A stretch of DNA of 64,000 nt from Phytopseudomonas dryadis (lineage in GTDB: Bacteria; Pseudomonadota; Gammaproteobacteria; Pseudomonadales; Pseudomonadaceae): positions 1 to 64,000 of the forward strand of contig NZ_QJUM01000033.1 of the NCBI RefSeq assembly GCF_004327355.1, in the 5' to 3' direction. Position numbers and translations under genes: made by a program. A model generated the notes under the pieces. The model was not told the origin of the DNA and ran no database searches. It saw nothing but the letters and a program-made list of their open reading frames with translations. Shown piece by piece: positions 43,931 through 52,261 of the stretch; the stretch's first letter is position 1; each line of letters starts with the position of its first letter.

Positions 43931-45865
43931 ATGGCCGACGACGCCCAGCGCTGGCGGGAAAAGTACCTGTCCAGCATCGAACAACAGGAAAAGCTCGAGC
44001 GCCGCTGGGATGCGCGCATCGACCTGCTGCGCCGTGGCCTGGTGCGCAGCAGTCTGGCCGCCGAAGGCTCGGACAAGTCGGTCGACCAGTGCATGCAGGA
44101 GCTGCGCGAGATCCTGCGCCGTGACGACATGGATGCCGGCCTCAGCGCGCTGATCCCGCGGCTGGAAAAGACCGTGCTCGATTCCGAGCAGCGCCGCCAG
44201 CAGCGTGTCGGACAGATTGCCGGCGGCCTTGCGGCCCTGGTGACGCAATTGCTCAAGATGGATCTGCCTGGCGACGTGCGCAAGCCGCTGAAGCGCTACG
44301 CCAAGCAACTCGACGGCCGGGCCGGGCAGATCCGGGAACTGCCGGCGCTGCTCGCCGAACTGGGCCAGTTGCAGCAGCAGGCCCTGGCCGTTCTGGGTCG
44401 CGAGCAGGTGGAGCGGCCGGGCCTGATCGAGCGTCTGTTCGGCGCGCGCGATGCCGCCACTCCGGCGCCGCCGGGGGCGCAAGCGGAGAGTCTTCCCGAG
44501 CCCCCCGCGCCCCAGCCCGCTCAGGCCGCAGCTCCGGCCGAGGTACCGGCGGGCATGGGCGAAAGCCTGCCCGCTGCCGAGGCCGGGCCTGCCGAACAGT
44601 TGGCCGAGCCAGCCGCCGAACGGATCGTCACGCCTGTGCCCGAGGCTGCAACCACAGGACGCCACGCCACGATTGCGCTGGATAGCCTGCCTTTGTCGCC
44701 GGCCTTGCTGATGCCGGCCAATGCCGCGAAGCTAGCCGAGACCGAGACCGAGACCGAGACCGGCGCGCAACTGACCGACGCCGATCCGCACTACGCCTTG
44801 CCGCCGGTTCCGGAGCCCGGCTACAGCGTGATCGCCAACCATGTCGAGAACACGCTGCTCGGTCTGCTCGACGAGCTGCCCCTGCCCGAGCGTCACCAGG
44901 CCCAGGCCGATGTGCTGCGCCAGCGCATCAAGGCCGGGCTGAACATGTACGAGCTGGTACCGGTGCTGGACGATCTCGGCGTGCTGATGCTGGCCATCGC
45001 CGACGTCGGCCAGCGCGAGTTCGAGGGCTATCTCAAGCAGCTCAACGAACGCCTGGCGACCTTCCAGGGCAACCTGCGCGGCGTCCACGACGACTACGCC
45101 GACTCCGCCAATGCCGCTCGCGAACTGGACAACGATCTGCGCCAGCAGGTGGACGGCCTGCACAGCAGCGTGCGGCAGGCCACTGACCTGGACAGTCTCA
45201 AGGGCCTGGTGGAGAACCGCCTCAGCGGTCTGCTCGGCACCCTGGAGCAGCATCAGCGCCAGCGCGACGAGCGCGAACAGTTGGTCGGCAAACGCCTGCA
45301 GACGCTGGTCGAGCGCGTGGCGAGCATGGAACAGGAGGCCAAGGGCTTCCGTGATCACCTCGAAGAACAGCGGCAGAAAGCCCTGCTCGATCCGTTGACC
45401 GGGTTGCCCAACCGCGCCGCCTGGAGCGAGCGCCTGGAGCTCGAGTTGGCGCGCTGGCAGCGTTACGGCGGCGAGTTGCTGCTGGCGGTGCTGGATATCG
45501 ACCACTTCAAGCGGGTCAACGACGACTTCGGTCACCTGGCCGGCGACAAGGTGCTGAAGATCATTGCCGGCGAACTGTTCAAGCGTTTGCGCAAGACCGA
45601 CTTCATCGCCCGTTTCGGTGGTGAGGAGTTCGTCCTGCTGCTTCCCGCGACGCCCATGGCCGGCGGCCTGCAGCTTCTGGATACGCTGCGAGCGGCGATC
45701 GAGGCGTGCCCGTTCCACTTCCGTGGCGAGCGGGTGACCATCACCCTGTCCGGCGGCATCAGCGCCTTCGCGGCGGCGGAGCGCAGCGAGCAAGTATTCG
45801 AGCGCGCCGACCAGGCCCTCTATCGGGCCAAGCGGGCGGGGCGTAATCGGATAGAAGAAGGCTAA
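43931..45865 (+). CDS. dgcH: DgcH-like diguanylate cyclase
   Basis: 644 residues. The C-terminal GGDEF domain has FGGEEF (GGEEF at 563-567), so it should make c-di-GMP, and an RxxD inhibitory site (RKTD, 554-557) five residues before it. The rest is cytoplasmic: an N-terminal helical region, a Pro/Ala-rich linker containing an ETETETET run from four tandem GAGACC hexamers, and a long helical/coiled-coil stretch (about 350-480). No sensor domain or membrane span is recognised. Position matches the P. aeruginosa gene near dsbA known as dgcH. Confidence 0.9.
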   Translation: MADDAQRWREKYLSSIEQQEKLERRWDARIDLLRRGLVRSSLAAEGSDKSVDQCMQELREILRRDDMDAGLSALIPRLEKTVLDSEQRRQQRVGQIAGGLAALVTQLLKMDLPGDVRKPLKRYAKQLDGRAGQIRELPALLAELGQLQQQALAVLGREQVERPGLIERLFGARDAATPAPPGAQAESLPEPPAPQPAQAAAPAEVPAGMGESLPAAEAGPAEQLAEPAAERIVTPVPEAATTGRHATIALDSLPLSPALLMPANAAKLAETETETETGAQLTDADPHYALPPVPEPGYSVIANHVENTLLGLLDELPLPERHQAQADVLRQRIKAGLNMYELVPVLDDLGVLMLAIADVGQREFEGYLKQLNERLATFQGNLRGVHDDYADSANAARELDNDLRQQVDGLHSSVRQATDLDSLKGLVENRLSGLLGTLEQHQRQRDEREQLVGKRLQTLVERVASMEQEAKGFRDHLEEQRQKALLDPLTGLPNRAAWSERLELELARWQRYGGELLLAVLDIDHFKRVNDDFGHLAGDKVLKIIAGELFKRLRKTDFIARFGGEEFVLLLPATPMAGGLQLLDTLRAAIEACPFHFRGERVTITLSGGISAFAAAERSEQVFERADQALYRAKRAGRNRIEEG

Positions 45866-45937
45866 AGGCAGCTCGAAGCGATAAGAAAGGCCTTTACATC
45901 GTTGTGCCACAGTCTCAGCCTCTTCCAGCTTCAGCCT

Positions 45938-46011
45938 GGTAGCCCGGGTCGAGCGGAGCGACACCCGGGGATGTGCCACCTGGGTATCGCTGTGCTCAAC
46001 CCAGGCTACGG
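45938..46011. repeat. Pseudomonas-type palindromic repeat
   Basis: A 74-base inverted repeat runs from GTAGCCCGGGTCGAGCGGAG to CTCAACCCAGGCTACG. This is a familiar intergenic repeat of Pseudomonas genomes. It lies between the convergent dgcH and CoA-transferase genes and could act as a bidirectional transcription barrier. Confidence 0.8.
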
Positions 46012-46031
46012 GGCAGAAGTCGATAAGAGCG

Positions 46032-46128
46032 CCAGAGGCTGGAGGCTGAACGAAAAAGCTTGACGGAGGCGGGGCCTGAGCAAAATCGCCTCCAGCCTCC
46101 AGCCTCCAGCCTCCAGCCTCCAGCCTCA
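46032..46128. repeat. CCTCCAG tandem array with an inverted partner
   Basis: Five exact 7-bp CCTCCAG units (46089-46123) plus a partial one end next to the CoA-transferase stop. The inverted text AGGCTGGAGGCTGAACG (about 46035-46049) lies 40 bp before, so the whole can fold into a stem. Related AGCCTCCAGCCT sequences occur at 58366 and 59656-59744. Confidence 0.75.
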
Positions 46129-47619
46129 GCTGGCGATCATGCGCCCGGTTTCTTCCAGATTGATATGCCATTCCATGGCTTCGCGCAGGATGTGCGGTGT
46201 GTGCCCGCCGCGGGCGCAGGCGCGTTCGAAGTAGTCGTTCAGCGCGGCCCGGAAATCCGGGTGCACGCAGTTGTCGATGATCGCCCGGGCGCGTTCGCGT
46301 GGCGCCAGGCCGCGCAGGTCGGCGAGGCCCTGTTCGGTGACCAGGATGTCGACGTCGTGCTCGGTGTGGTCGACGTGGCTGACCATCGGCACCACGCTGG
46401 AAATCGCGCCGCTCTTGGCGATGGACTTGGTGACGAAGATCGCCAGGTGGGCGTTGCGGGCGAAATCGCCCGAGCCGCCGATGCCGTTCATCATCCGGGT
46501 GCCGCCGACGTGGGTCGAGTTGACGTTGCCGTACAGGTCGAACTCCAGTGCCGTGTTGATGCCGATGATGCCCAGGCGGCGCACCACTTCCGGGTGGTTG
46601 GAGATTTCCTGCGGGCGCAGCACCAGCCTGCTCTTGTACTTCTCCAGGTTGCCGAACACGTCGGCATTGCGCCGCGCCGACAGGGTGATCGAGCTGCCCG
46701 AGGCGAAGCTCAGCTTGCCGGCGTCGAACAGATCGAAGGTCGAGTCCTGCAGCACTTCGGAATACATGGTCAGGCCTTCGAACGGCGACTCGATCAGGCC
46801 GCACATCACCGCGTTGGCGATGCTGCCGATGCCGGCCTGCAGCGGGCCGAGGTTGTTGCCCATGCGTCCGGCGGCGACCTCGCCCTTGAAGAAGTCGATC
46901 AGGTGATCGGCGATGGCCTGGGTCTCACTATCCGCCGGCAGCACCGTGGACGGCGAGTCCGGCTGGTTGCTGATGACGATGGCGACGATCTTCTCCGGCG
47001 GGATCGGGATCGCCGTGCCGCCGATACGGTCGTCGACCCGGGTCAGCGGAATCGGCGTGCGGGTCGGCCGGTAGGTCGGAATGTAGATGTCGTGCAGGCC
47101 TTCGAGGTCGGGGTTGTGCGCCAGGTTGATCTCGACGATCACCCGTTTGGCGAAGATCGCGAAGCTGGCCGAGTTGCCCACCGAGGTAGTCGGCACGATG
47201 TGCCCCTGCTCGGTGATGGCCACCGCCTCGATCACGGCGATGTCCGGCAGCCTGAGCTGGTGGTTGCGCAGTTGCTCGACGGTCTCCGACAGGTGCTGGT
47301 CGATGAACATCACCGTGCCGTCGTTGATCGCCTTGCGCAGGGTGCTGTCGACCTGGAACGGCATGCGCCGGGCCAGCACGCCGGCCTCGGTGAGCTGCTT
47401 GTCGAGGTCGTTGCCCAGGCTGGCGCCGGTCATCAGGCTGATCTTCAGCGGCCGCTGGCGGGCGCGCTCGGCCAGGGCCTGGGGTACGGCCTTGGCTTCC
47501 CCGGCGCGGGTGAAGCCGCTCATGCCGACGGTCATGCCGTCTTCGATCAGGGCGGCGGCATCGGCCGCCGTCATTACCTTGTCCAGCAACGCAGGCAGGC
47601 GCACGCGATCACGGTACAT
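46126..47619 (-). CDS. Acetyl-CoA hydrolase / succinyl-CoA:acetate CoA-transferase
   Basis: 497 residues, usual length for the acetyl-CoA hydrolase/transferase family. It starts YRDRVRLPALLDKVMTAADA (the standard start) and has VGMSGFTRAGEAKAVP, VIVEINLAHNP and the CoA-binding GTRMMNGIGGSGDFARNA. Such enzymes move CoA between succinate, acetate and propionate and are called SCACT or Cat1. The catalytic Glu probably lies in the VIVEIN segment. Single gene with its own promoter region (47,620-47,862 holds no other gene). Confidence 0.92.
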   Translation of the reverse strand: MYRDRVRLPALLDKVMTAADAAALIEDGMTVGMSGFTRAGEAKAVPQALAERARQRPLKISLMTGASLGNDLDKQLTEAGVLARRMPFQVDSTLRKAINDGTVMFIDQHLSETVEQLRNHQLRLPDIAVIEAVAITEQGHIVPTTSVGNSASFAIFAKRVIVEINLAHNPDLEGLHDIYIPTYRPTRTPIPLTRVDDRIGGTAIPIPPEKIVAIVISNQPDSPSTVLPADSETQAIADHLIDFFKGEVAAGRMGNNLGPLQAGIGSIANAVMCGLIESPFEGLTMYSEVLQDSTFDLFDAGKLSFASGSSITLSARRNADVFGNLEKYKSRLVLRPQEISNHPEVVRRLGIIGINTALEFDLYGNVNSTHVGGTRMMNGIGGSGDFARNAHLAIFVTKSIAKSGAISSVVPMVSHVDHTEHDVDILVTEQGLADLRGLAPRERARAIIDNCVHPDFRAALNDYFERACARGGHTPHILREAMEWHINLEETGRMIAS

Positions 47620-47862
47620 GCAAAACCTCGGAAAACAGGCGGGTATAAGGGGGCGGCAGTCTAGTCCCTGGCAGCGCTTCTGCCCCTAGGACTTAGGTCG
47701 AATGGAAGGCTTTGGCATGGCGCTCTTGTGCCGACTGCAGCGCAATGGCGGCGGATCTTGTGCCGGTTGTCGCAAAGCGTCAAGGATGCAGTCGCCCGGC
47801 GTTCGGGACGCTGCTAGTCTTGGCTCGCCAATTACTTAATAAATCAATGTATCCGGGTCGTT

Positions 47863-48759
47863 ATGCTAGGGCGCATCGCATTGCTCATGGGGCTGCTCGC
47901 GCTCGCCTGTCAGGCGAGCGCGCTGACCATCTACAAGTACACCGACGCCAATGGCGTGGTCACCTATAGCGACCAGGCCGCGCCCGGCGCCAAGGTGTTC
48001 ACCTTCAGTGATCGCATGGTCGAGCGCCTGGACAACCAGGTGAAGCTGGAAACGCGCAAGCACGCGGCCGGGGAAACCCTGCTGGTGCGCAACGACCTGT
48101 ACGCGCCCGTGCAGGTCGAGCTGAAGCTGGAGCAGGTCGACAATGCCACGGGCGCGCCCGCGCAGCCGATCAACTGGATCCTGCCGCCACGCAGCCAGAT
48201 CCGCCTGGCCACGCTGGCGCCACGGGACCCGGCCAGGCCGCTGCGCTACACGCCGAAACTGCGCTACGCCCTGGGCGATCCGCGCTTGCTGCCGACCCAG
48301 AAACAGTACCCGCTGCCCTGGCAGGGCGGGCCGTTCCGCCTGACCCAGGGGGCCAACGGGCAGTACAGCCATTTCACGCCCAAGGGCCGCTACGCCATGG
48401 ACATCGCCATGCCCGAGGGCACGCCGATCGTCGCCGCGCGCGCCGGCGTGGTGGTGAAGACCGAGAATGCCCAGAGCGGACGCGGCAACAACCCGTCCGG
48501 CAACTTCGTGCGTATCCTGCATGACGACGGCACCATGGGTGTCTACCTGCACCTGATGCAAGGCTCGGTGAATGTGCGCGAGGGGCAGCGTGTGAGCGCC
48601 GGCATGCCGATTGCCCGCTCGGGCAATACCGGCAACAGCACCGGCCCGCACCTGCATTTCGTGGTGCAGCGCAATGTCGGCCTGGCCCTGGAGTCGATTC
48701 CCTTCGAGTTCAGCCAGCCGGTGGACAGCCTGCCCAACTTCGCCGTGGGTGGCGATTGA
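47863..48759 (+). CDS. Secreted M23-family metallopeptidase with DUF4124 start
   Basis: 298 residues. Signal peptide about 1-20, then a short DUF4124-like segment (TIYKYTDANGVVTYSD), a beta-rich middle and a C-terminal M23 LytM domain with the zinc ligands in GRYAMDIAMPEGT and GPHLHF. It probably trims peptidoglycan or activates an amidase in the periplasm. Its last 61 bases are repeated about 970 bases downstream. Confidence 0.92.
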   Translation: MLGRIALLMGLLALACQASALTIYKYTDANGVVTYSDQAAPGAKVFTFSDRMVERLDNQVKLETRKHAAGETLLVRNDLYAPVQVELKLEQVDNATGAPAQPINWILPPRSQIRLATLAPRDPARPLRYTPKLRYALGDPRLLPTQKQYPLPWQGGPFRLTQGANGQYSHFTPKGRYAMDIAMPEGTPIVAARAGVVVKTENAQSGRGNNPSGNFVRILHDDGTMGVYLHLMQGSVNVREGQRVSAGMPIARSGNTGNSTGPHLHFVVQRNVGLALESIPFEFSQPVDSLPNFAVGGD

Positions 48760-48762
48760 GGC
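48702..48762 (+). repeat. First copy of a 61-base direct repeat (M23 gene 3' end)
   Basis: This end of the peptidase gene (FEFSQPVDSLPNFAVGGD then stop) recurs at 49674-49734 with 5 mismatches in 61 bases. The pair brackets the minus-strand endonuclease-family gene. Confidence 0.9.
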
Positions 48763-48821
48763 ACTCGGCAACCCAAGCCGTTTTCAAGTGCCCTATGGAT
48801 AGGTGCCGGTACCACGGCGCA

Positions 48822-49565
48822 TCAGGCTTTGCTCAAGCGGCAACTGAGAGCGCAATGGTCGGAGACGCCAGTACTCAGGCGGGCGTTTTCCAGCCGGTAG
48901 CCCGGCGTGTGGAACAGCCCGTCGACCATGAACGGAATGTCTCCGGCGCGGTGCAGTGAGCCGTCGATGCTGCTGGTGTAGTGCGCCGGTATGCCATCGA
49001 TGAAGTGCGCGGTGAGCAGGTCGAAGGTGGCGCGGCCGCGCGGGGCGTTGAAGTCGCCTGCCAGCAGCAGGCCGCCAGCCTGCTGCGCTTGTGTCTGGGC
49101 CAGACGGATCAGCTTGCCGGCGCTCTCCCGCTGGTACGCCGTGGAGGTGCCGAGCGGGGTCACGTTGAGATGGGTGGTGGCGATGCGCAAGCCCCGGACG
49201 GTGGCGGTCAGCATGACTTCGGCAATGCTCAGCGGGTCGGCAGTGCGCTGGCCTTGCGTGCTGAAGAAGGTTATTTCGCGAATGCTTTGCGCACTGCCCG
49301 AGTAATACTCGGCGACCACGTCCGTCAACGCTTCTGCGTGGGCGATCATGCCGATGCCGACCACATCTGAAGGGCCTTCACCCGGATAGCGCACCATTGG
49401 CGCGAAGGACATGCGGCCGCCCATCAGGGCTTCGAAGAATGGAATGTCGCGCTCGCAGAGCTCCTGCAGGCAGAGCAGGTCCGGGCGTTCATGACTCACG
49501 AAGGCCTCGACTCGCGGCAGGTGTCTGGAGCGTTCGATATTGATGGAGGCGATGTTGAGCGACAT
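48822..49565 (-). CDS. Endonuclease/exonuclease/phosphatase-family protein
   Basis: 247 residues. EEP motifs: LNIASINIERSRHLP, LLCLQELCE (metal Glu), ATTHLNVTP, LLLAGDFNAPRG and STGVSDHCALSC (Asp-His). No signal peptide or transmembrane segment. It is unrelated in detail to the EEP gene near dsbA. It faces the M23 gene and is enclosed by a repeat of that gene's end, which suggests insertion by recombination. Substrate unknown. Confidence 0.85.
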   Translation of the reverse strand: MSLNIASINIERSRHLPRVEAFVSHERPDLLCLQELCERDIPFFEALMGGRMSFAPMVRYPGEGPSDVVGIGMIAHAEALTDVVAEYYSGSAQSIREITFFSTQGQRTADPLSIAEVMLTATVRGLRIATTHLNVTPLGTSTAYQRESAGKLIRLAQTQAQQAGGLLLAGDFNAPRGRATFDLLTAHFIDGIPAHYTSSIDGSLHRAGDIPFMVDGLFHTPGYRLENARLSTGVSDHCALSCRLSKA

Positions 49566-49673
49566 GGAATCAGTAGGCGATTACGGCATGGAAGGCCGCG
49601 TGGAGAACGGATGGGCGCTTCGCGAGCGATGAGACCCTAGGGACCGAAGTATACAGAAGGCCTGCGTCCTTGA

Positions 49674-49734
49674 CTTCGAGTTCAGCCAACCGCTGGACAG
49701 CCTGCCCAACTTCGCCATGGGTGGTGACTGAGGC
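49674..49734 (+). repeat. Second copy of the 61-base repeat, orphan peptidase tail
   Basis: Reads DFEFSQPLDSLPNFAMGGD and TGA in the same sense as the intact M23 gene, with no gene body before it. The reading frame and stop are preserved. It is either the remnant of a second M23 gene or a target duplication left when the EEP gene arrived. The rest of the gap from 49,566 to 49,906 holds no supported gene. Confidence 0.85.
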
Positions 49735-49906
49735 GTCCGGCGCGCGTATGGCGCCAACTGCACCTAAAGCAAGCGGTGCGCCTTGCGCTGGTGCAGGGGG
49801 CCGCTGGCTGGTGGCGTCCATGGTTTGCTCGCCGGGCTCGCCGCCGGAAGCCAAGGCGCTGTATCAAAAGACTTTTTCCAGGCTCCCATGAGCCGGCTGC
49901 GCGGGC

Positions 49907-49922
49907 TGGCACCGGACTTGCT
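49907..49922 (+). promoter_or_regulatory. Sigma-54 (RpoN) -24/-12 promoter of the guanidine operon
   Basis: TGGCACCGGACTTGCT fits the sigma-54 consensus (TGGCAC-N5-TTGCW) with GG and GC exactly ten bases apart. Transcription would begin near 49934, giving a leader of about 220 bases that contains the riboswitch. TGCACC (49757-49762), GGTGCG (49773-49778) and GGTGCA (49788-49793) lie 115-150 bases upstream and resemble NtrC half-sites, though with non-standard spacing. RpoN promoters usually mean nitrogen control, which suits a nitrogen-rich substrate. Confidence 0.75.
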
Positions 49923-50004
49923 ATGACCCATGCAGACGGGATGAGTCAGCGCGTCGGTCCAGCCGGTACGCAAGCGCTCATGACGCATGGCACAGTGGAG
50001 TTTC

Positions 50005-50115
50005 AGCAGAGGCGAACTAGGGTTCCGATCGACCGCGAGGTTGGTGCTGGTCCGAGAGTTTTCCGGCCCTAGGGAGCAGGGCTACACGGCGGGATAAAAG
50101 CCCGGGAGGACGTGA
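50005..50115 (+). ncRNA. Guanidine-I (ykkC) riboswitch
   Basis: The leader holds the ykkC core in order and at proper distances: CTAGGGTTCCG (50017-50027), CTGGTCCGAGAG (50047-50058), ACACGG (50084-50089) and GGGATAAAAGCCCGGGAG (50091-50108). Hairpins between them include GATCGACC-GCGA-GGTTGGT and GCCCT-N7-AGGGC. This pattern is characteristic of the guanidine-I class, which binds free guanidinium and turns genes on. A GGGAGGAC/GTCATCCC stem (50104-50124) overlaps the aptamer's 3' strand and could be the expression platform; no T tract follows, so control may be at translation of the gene at 50156. Related ppGpp/PRPP-binding subtypes cannot be fully ruled out by eye. Confidence 0.9.
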
Positions 50116-50155
50116 TGTCATCCCGTGCCGATATCCAACGTGTAGGAGCTTTGCC

Positions 50156-51160
50156 ATGACCCCGCTGTCCCTGCGTTCGCTGCACAAGACCCTGCTTTGC
50201 GCCAGCCTGGCCACCGTCTTCGGTGTGCTGCCCTTCACCGCCCATGCCCTGGAAAAACTCAAGATCGGCACCGTCGTCTGGGCCGGTTACGGGCCGTTCT
50301 ACGTCGCCGACGCGCTGGATCTGTACAAGGCCCACGACCTCCAGGTCGAACTGCAGTTCTTCAATGACCCGGCGCTGATTCCCTCGGCCATGCTCGGCAG
50401 CGCCCTCGACGGCGGCATGCTCACCTACGACCAGGTGGTCGGCGGTGTGGCCAAGGGCCTGAAGCACAAGGTGGTGATGCCCATCGACTTCTCCAATGGC
50501 GGCGATGCCATCGTCGCGGACAAGTCGATCACCTCGGTCGCCGACTTCAAGGGTCGCAAGGTGGGTTTCAACCCGCTGTCGCCGTCCGATTTCCTGCTGG
50601 CCTACGCGCTCAAGGTCAACGGCCTGACGGACAAGGACATCAGCCCGATCAACATGACGCCCGAAGGCATCCCGGGGGCCATGGCGTCCGGCAGCCTGCC
50701 GGTGGGGGTGACCTACGAACCCAACGTGTCGCAGATTCTCGGCATGCCCGGCGACAAGTTCCATGTGGTGTATTCGTCCAAGGATGCGCCCGGCCTGATC
50801 ACCGACGTGCTGGTGTTCGACGAGCAGGTGATTGCCAGGAAACCCGCCGCGATCAAGGCCATGATGCAGGGTTACCTCGATGGCCTGGCCTATATGCAGA
50901 GCCACCCCGACGAAGCGGCGGCGATCATCGGCAAGGTGCTCGGCGTCAGCGCCGAGGAAGCCAAGGAGCAGATGAGCGGCGTGTACAACATCCCGCTGGC
51001 GGAGATGGGCAACAACTTCGTCCAGTCCGAGCAGACCAGTTCGTTCTTCGGCAGTGGCGCGGTGATCGCCACGCTGCTCAAGGACAACGGCCAGATCCCG
51101 GCCATTCCCGATTTCGCCACGACCTTCGACGCGCAGTTCGTCGAGGCGCTGGCGCAGTAG
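50156..51160 (+). CDS. ABC transporter substrate-binding protein, NitT/TauT (SsuA/NMT1-like)
   Basis: 334 residues with a signal peptide (about 1-30, LPFTAHA). The mature start EKLKIGTVVWAGYGPFYVADAL and the SVADFKGRKVGFNPLSPSDF block are typical of NitT/TauT-type binding proteins. Ribosome site GTAGGAG lies 6 bases before the ATG. It is the first gene after the guanidine-I riboswitch, and NitT/TauT-type importers are common members of that regulon. Its permease and ATPase are the last two genes of the operon. Ligand likely guanidine or a guanidino compound (inference). Confidence 0.92.
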   Translation: MTPLSLRSLHKTLLCASLATVFGVLPFTAHALEKLKIGTVVWAGYGPFYVADALDLYKAHDLQVELQFFNDPALIPSAMLGSALDGGMLTYDQVVGGVAKGLKHKVVMPIDFSNGGDAIVADKSITSVADFKGRKVGFNPLSPSDFLLAYALKVNGLTDKDISPINMTPEGIPGAMASGSLPVGVTYEPNVSQILGMPGDKFHVVYSSKDAPGLITDVLVFDEQVIARKPAAIKAMMQGYLDGLAYMQSHPDEAAAIIGKVLGVSAEEAKEQMSGVYNIPLAEMGNNFVQSEQTSSFFGSGAVIATLLKDNGQIPAIPDFATTFDAQFVEALAQ

Positions 51161-51233
51161 GGCGCCACGTCCGAACGCTGGGTGAGCGACGCGCCACCCA
51201 GCCAACGCGCCATCCTCCTGTTCGGAGAGAACC

Positions 51234-52259
51234 ATGTCTACTCAGCTCTACCGTTATGCCGACGGTCGTGTCGCCAACAGCCTGGCCATTGCCTACGCAC
51301 TCGGTGGCTATGCCGCCGGCGTGGCCCTGCTGCTCGCGGACAGCTGGCTGGCCAACGCCGCCGGCACGCTGCTGCTGGGCCACGCGATGATCGTCGCCGC
51401 CTACCTGATCCACGAATTCGCCCACGGCACCATCTTCGCCAAACCCAGGCACAACGACTGGGCCGGCGAGGTCGCCAGCTGGATCTGCGGCAGTTGCTAC
51501 GCCGGCTTCCAGGACCTGCGGCGCAAGCACATGCGCCACCACGTCGACCGCGCCGACGTGCTCACCTTCGACACCAAGGTGTTCCTCAACCGGCACTGCC
51601 CGGGCTGGGTACGCAAAGGGGTGCTGGCCGCCGAATGGGCCTACGTGCCGGCGGTGGAGCTGATCATGCACGGGTACGTGATCGTCCTGCCGTTCATCAC
51701 CGACAACCCCAAGCACCGCGCCAACCGCCGCAGGGTGGCGCTGACCCTGCTGCTGCGTCTGGCGCTGTTCGGCCTGCTGGCGGCCGTCTCGGTGAAGGCG
51801 GCGATCCTCTATTTCGTGGCCTGGTCGCTCATGCTCACCGTGCTGCGCTTCACCGATGCCTACCAGCACACCTACGACGCCTTCGCGGTGCTCGAGGACA
51901 ACGGCGCGATCCCCGGGGACAAGCTCCGCGACCGTGCCTACGAGCAGATGAACACCTACAGCAACGTGGTCTCCGTGCGTTGGCCGGTGCTCGACCTGCT
52001 GCTGCTCAACTTCGCCTACCACAACGCCCACCACGCGAAGCCGGTGGCGCCCTGGTATCGCCTGCGCAAGCTGCATCGCGAACTGTATGGCGACGACTAT
52101 GGCCAGGTGCTGCCGATGCGCCTGCTGCTGAAAAGCTTCCACCAGCACCGCCTGCGCCGGGTCATCGACGACGACTACGGCCAGGTTCGCAGCACCGGCA
52201 CGCAGCGCGCCGACGGCTTCTACGGCGCGGTTGGCGTGTCCTTCCTGACGGCGGTGTGA
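51234..52259 (+). CDS. Membrane fatty-acid-desaturase-family diiron protein
   Basis: 341 residues with about four to six hydrophobic segments and the three histidine boxes of integral-membrane diiron enzymes: HEFAH (60-64), HMRHH (99-103) and HNAHH (about 263-267). This superfamily contains desaturases and hydroxylases such as AlkB. Lying directly behind a guanidine-sensing importer gene and before SDR genes, it more likely hydroxylates a guanidino or N-alkyl substrate than acts on membrane lipids, but this is inference. 73 bp after the binding-protein gene. Confidence 0.88.
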   Translation: MSTQLYRYADGRVANSLAIAYALGGYAAGVALLLADSWLANAAGTLLLGHAMIVAAYLIHEFAHGTIFAKPRHNDWAGEVASWICGSCYAGFQDLRRKHMRHHVDRADVLTFDTKVFLNRHCPGWVRKGVLAAEWAYVPAVELIMHGYVIVLPFITDNPKHRANRRRVALTLLLRLALFGLLAAVSVKAAILYFVAWSLMLTVLRFTDAYQHTYDAFAVLEDNGAIPGDKLRDRAYEQMNTYSNVVSVRWPVLDLLLLNFAYHNAHHAKPVAPWYRLRKLHRELYGDDYGQVLPMRLLLKSFHQHRLRRVIDDDYGQVRSTGTQRADGFYGAVGVSFLTAV

Positions 52260-52261
52260 CG

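Noticed and set aside
46089..46128. CCTCCAG tandem array as a possible CRISPR
   Set aside because: Seven-base units are directly adjacent without spacers; no cas genes are present.
49757..49793. NtrC binding sites upstream of the sigma-54 promoter
   Set aside because: TGCACC/GGTGCR half-sites exist but the spacing (10 or 7 bases) is not the usual 5; mentioned only as weak support.
50005..50115. ykkC subtype 2 (ppGpp, PRPP or nucleotide sensing) instead of guanidine-I
   Set aside because: The downstream genes are a NitT/TauT importer and C-N hydrolases rather than amino-acid or purine synthesis genes, and the GGGATAAAAGCCCGGGAG segment fits guanidine-I. Kept as an alternative to test.
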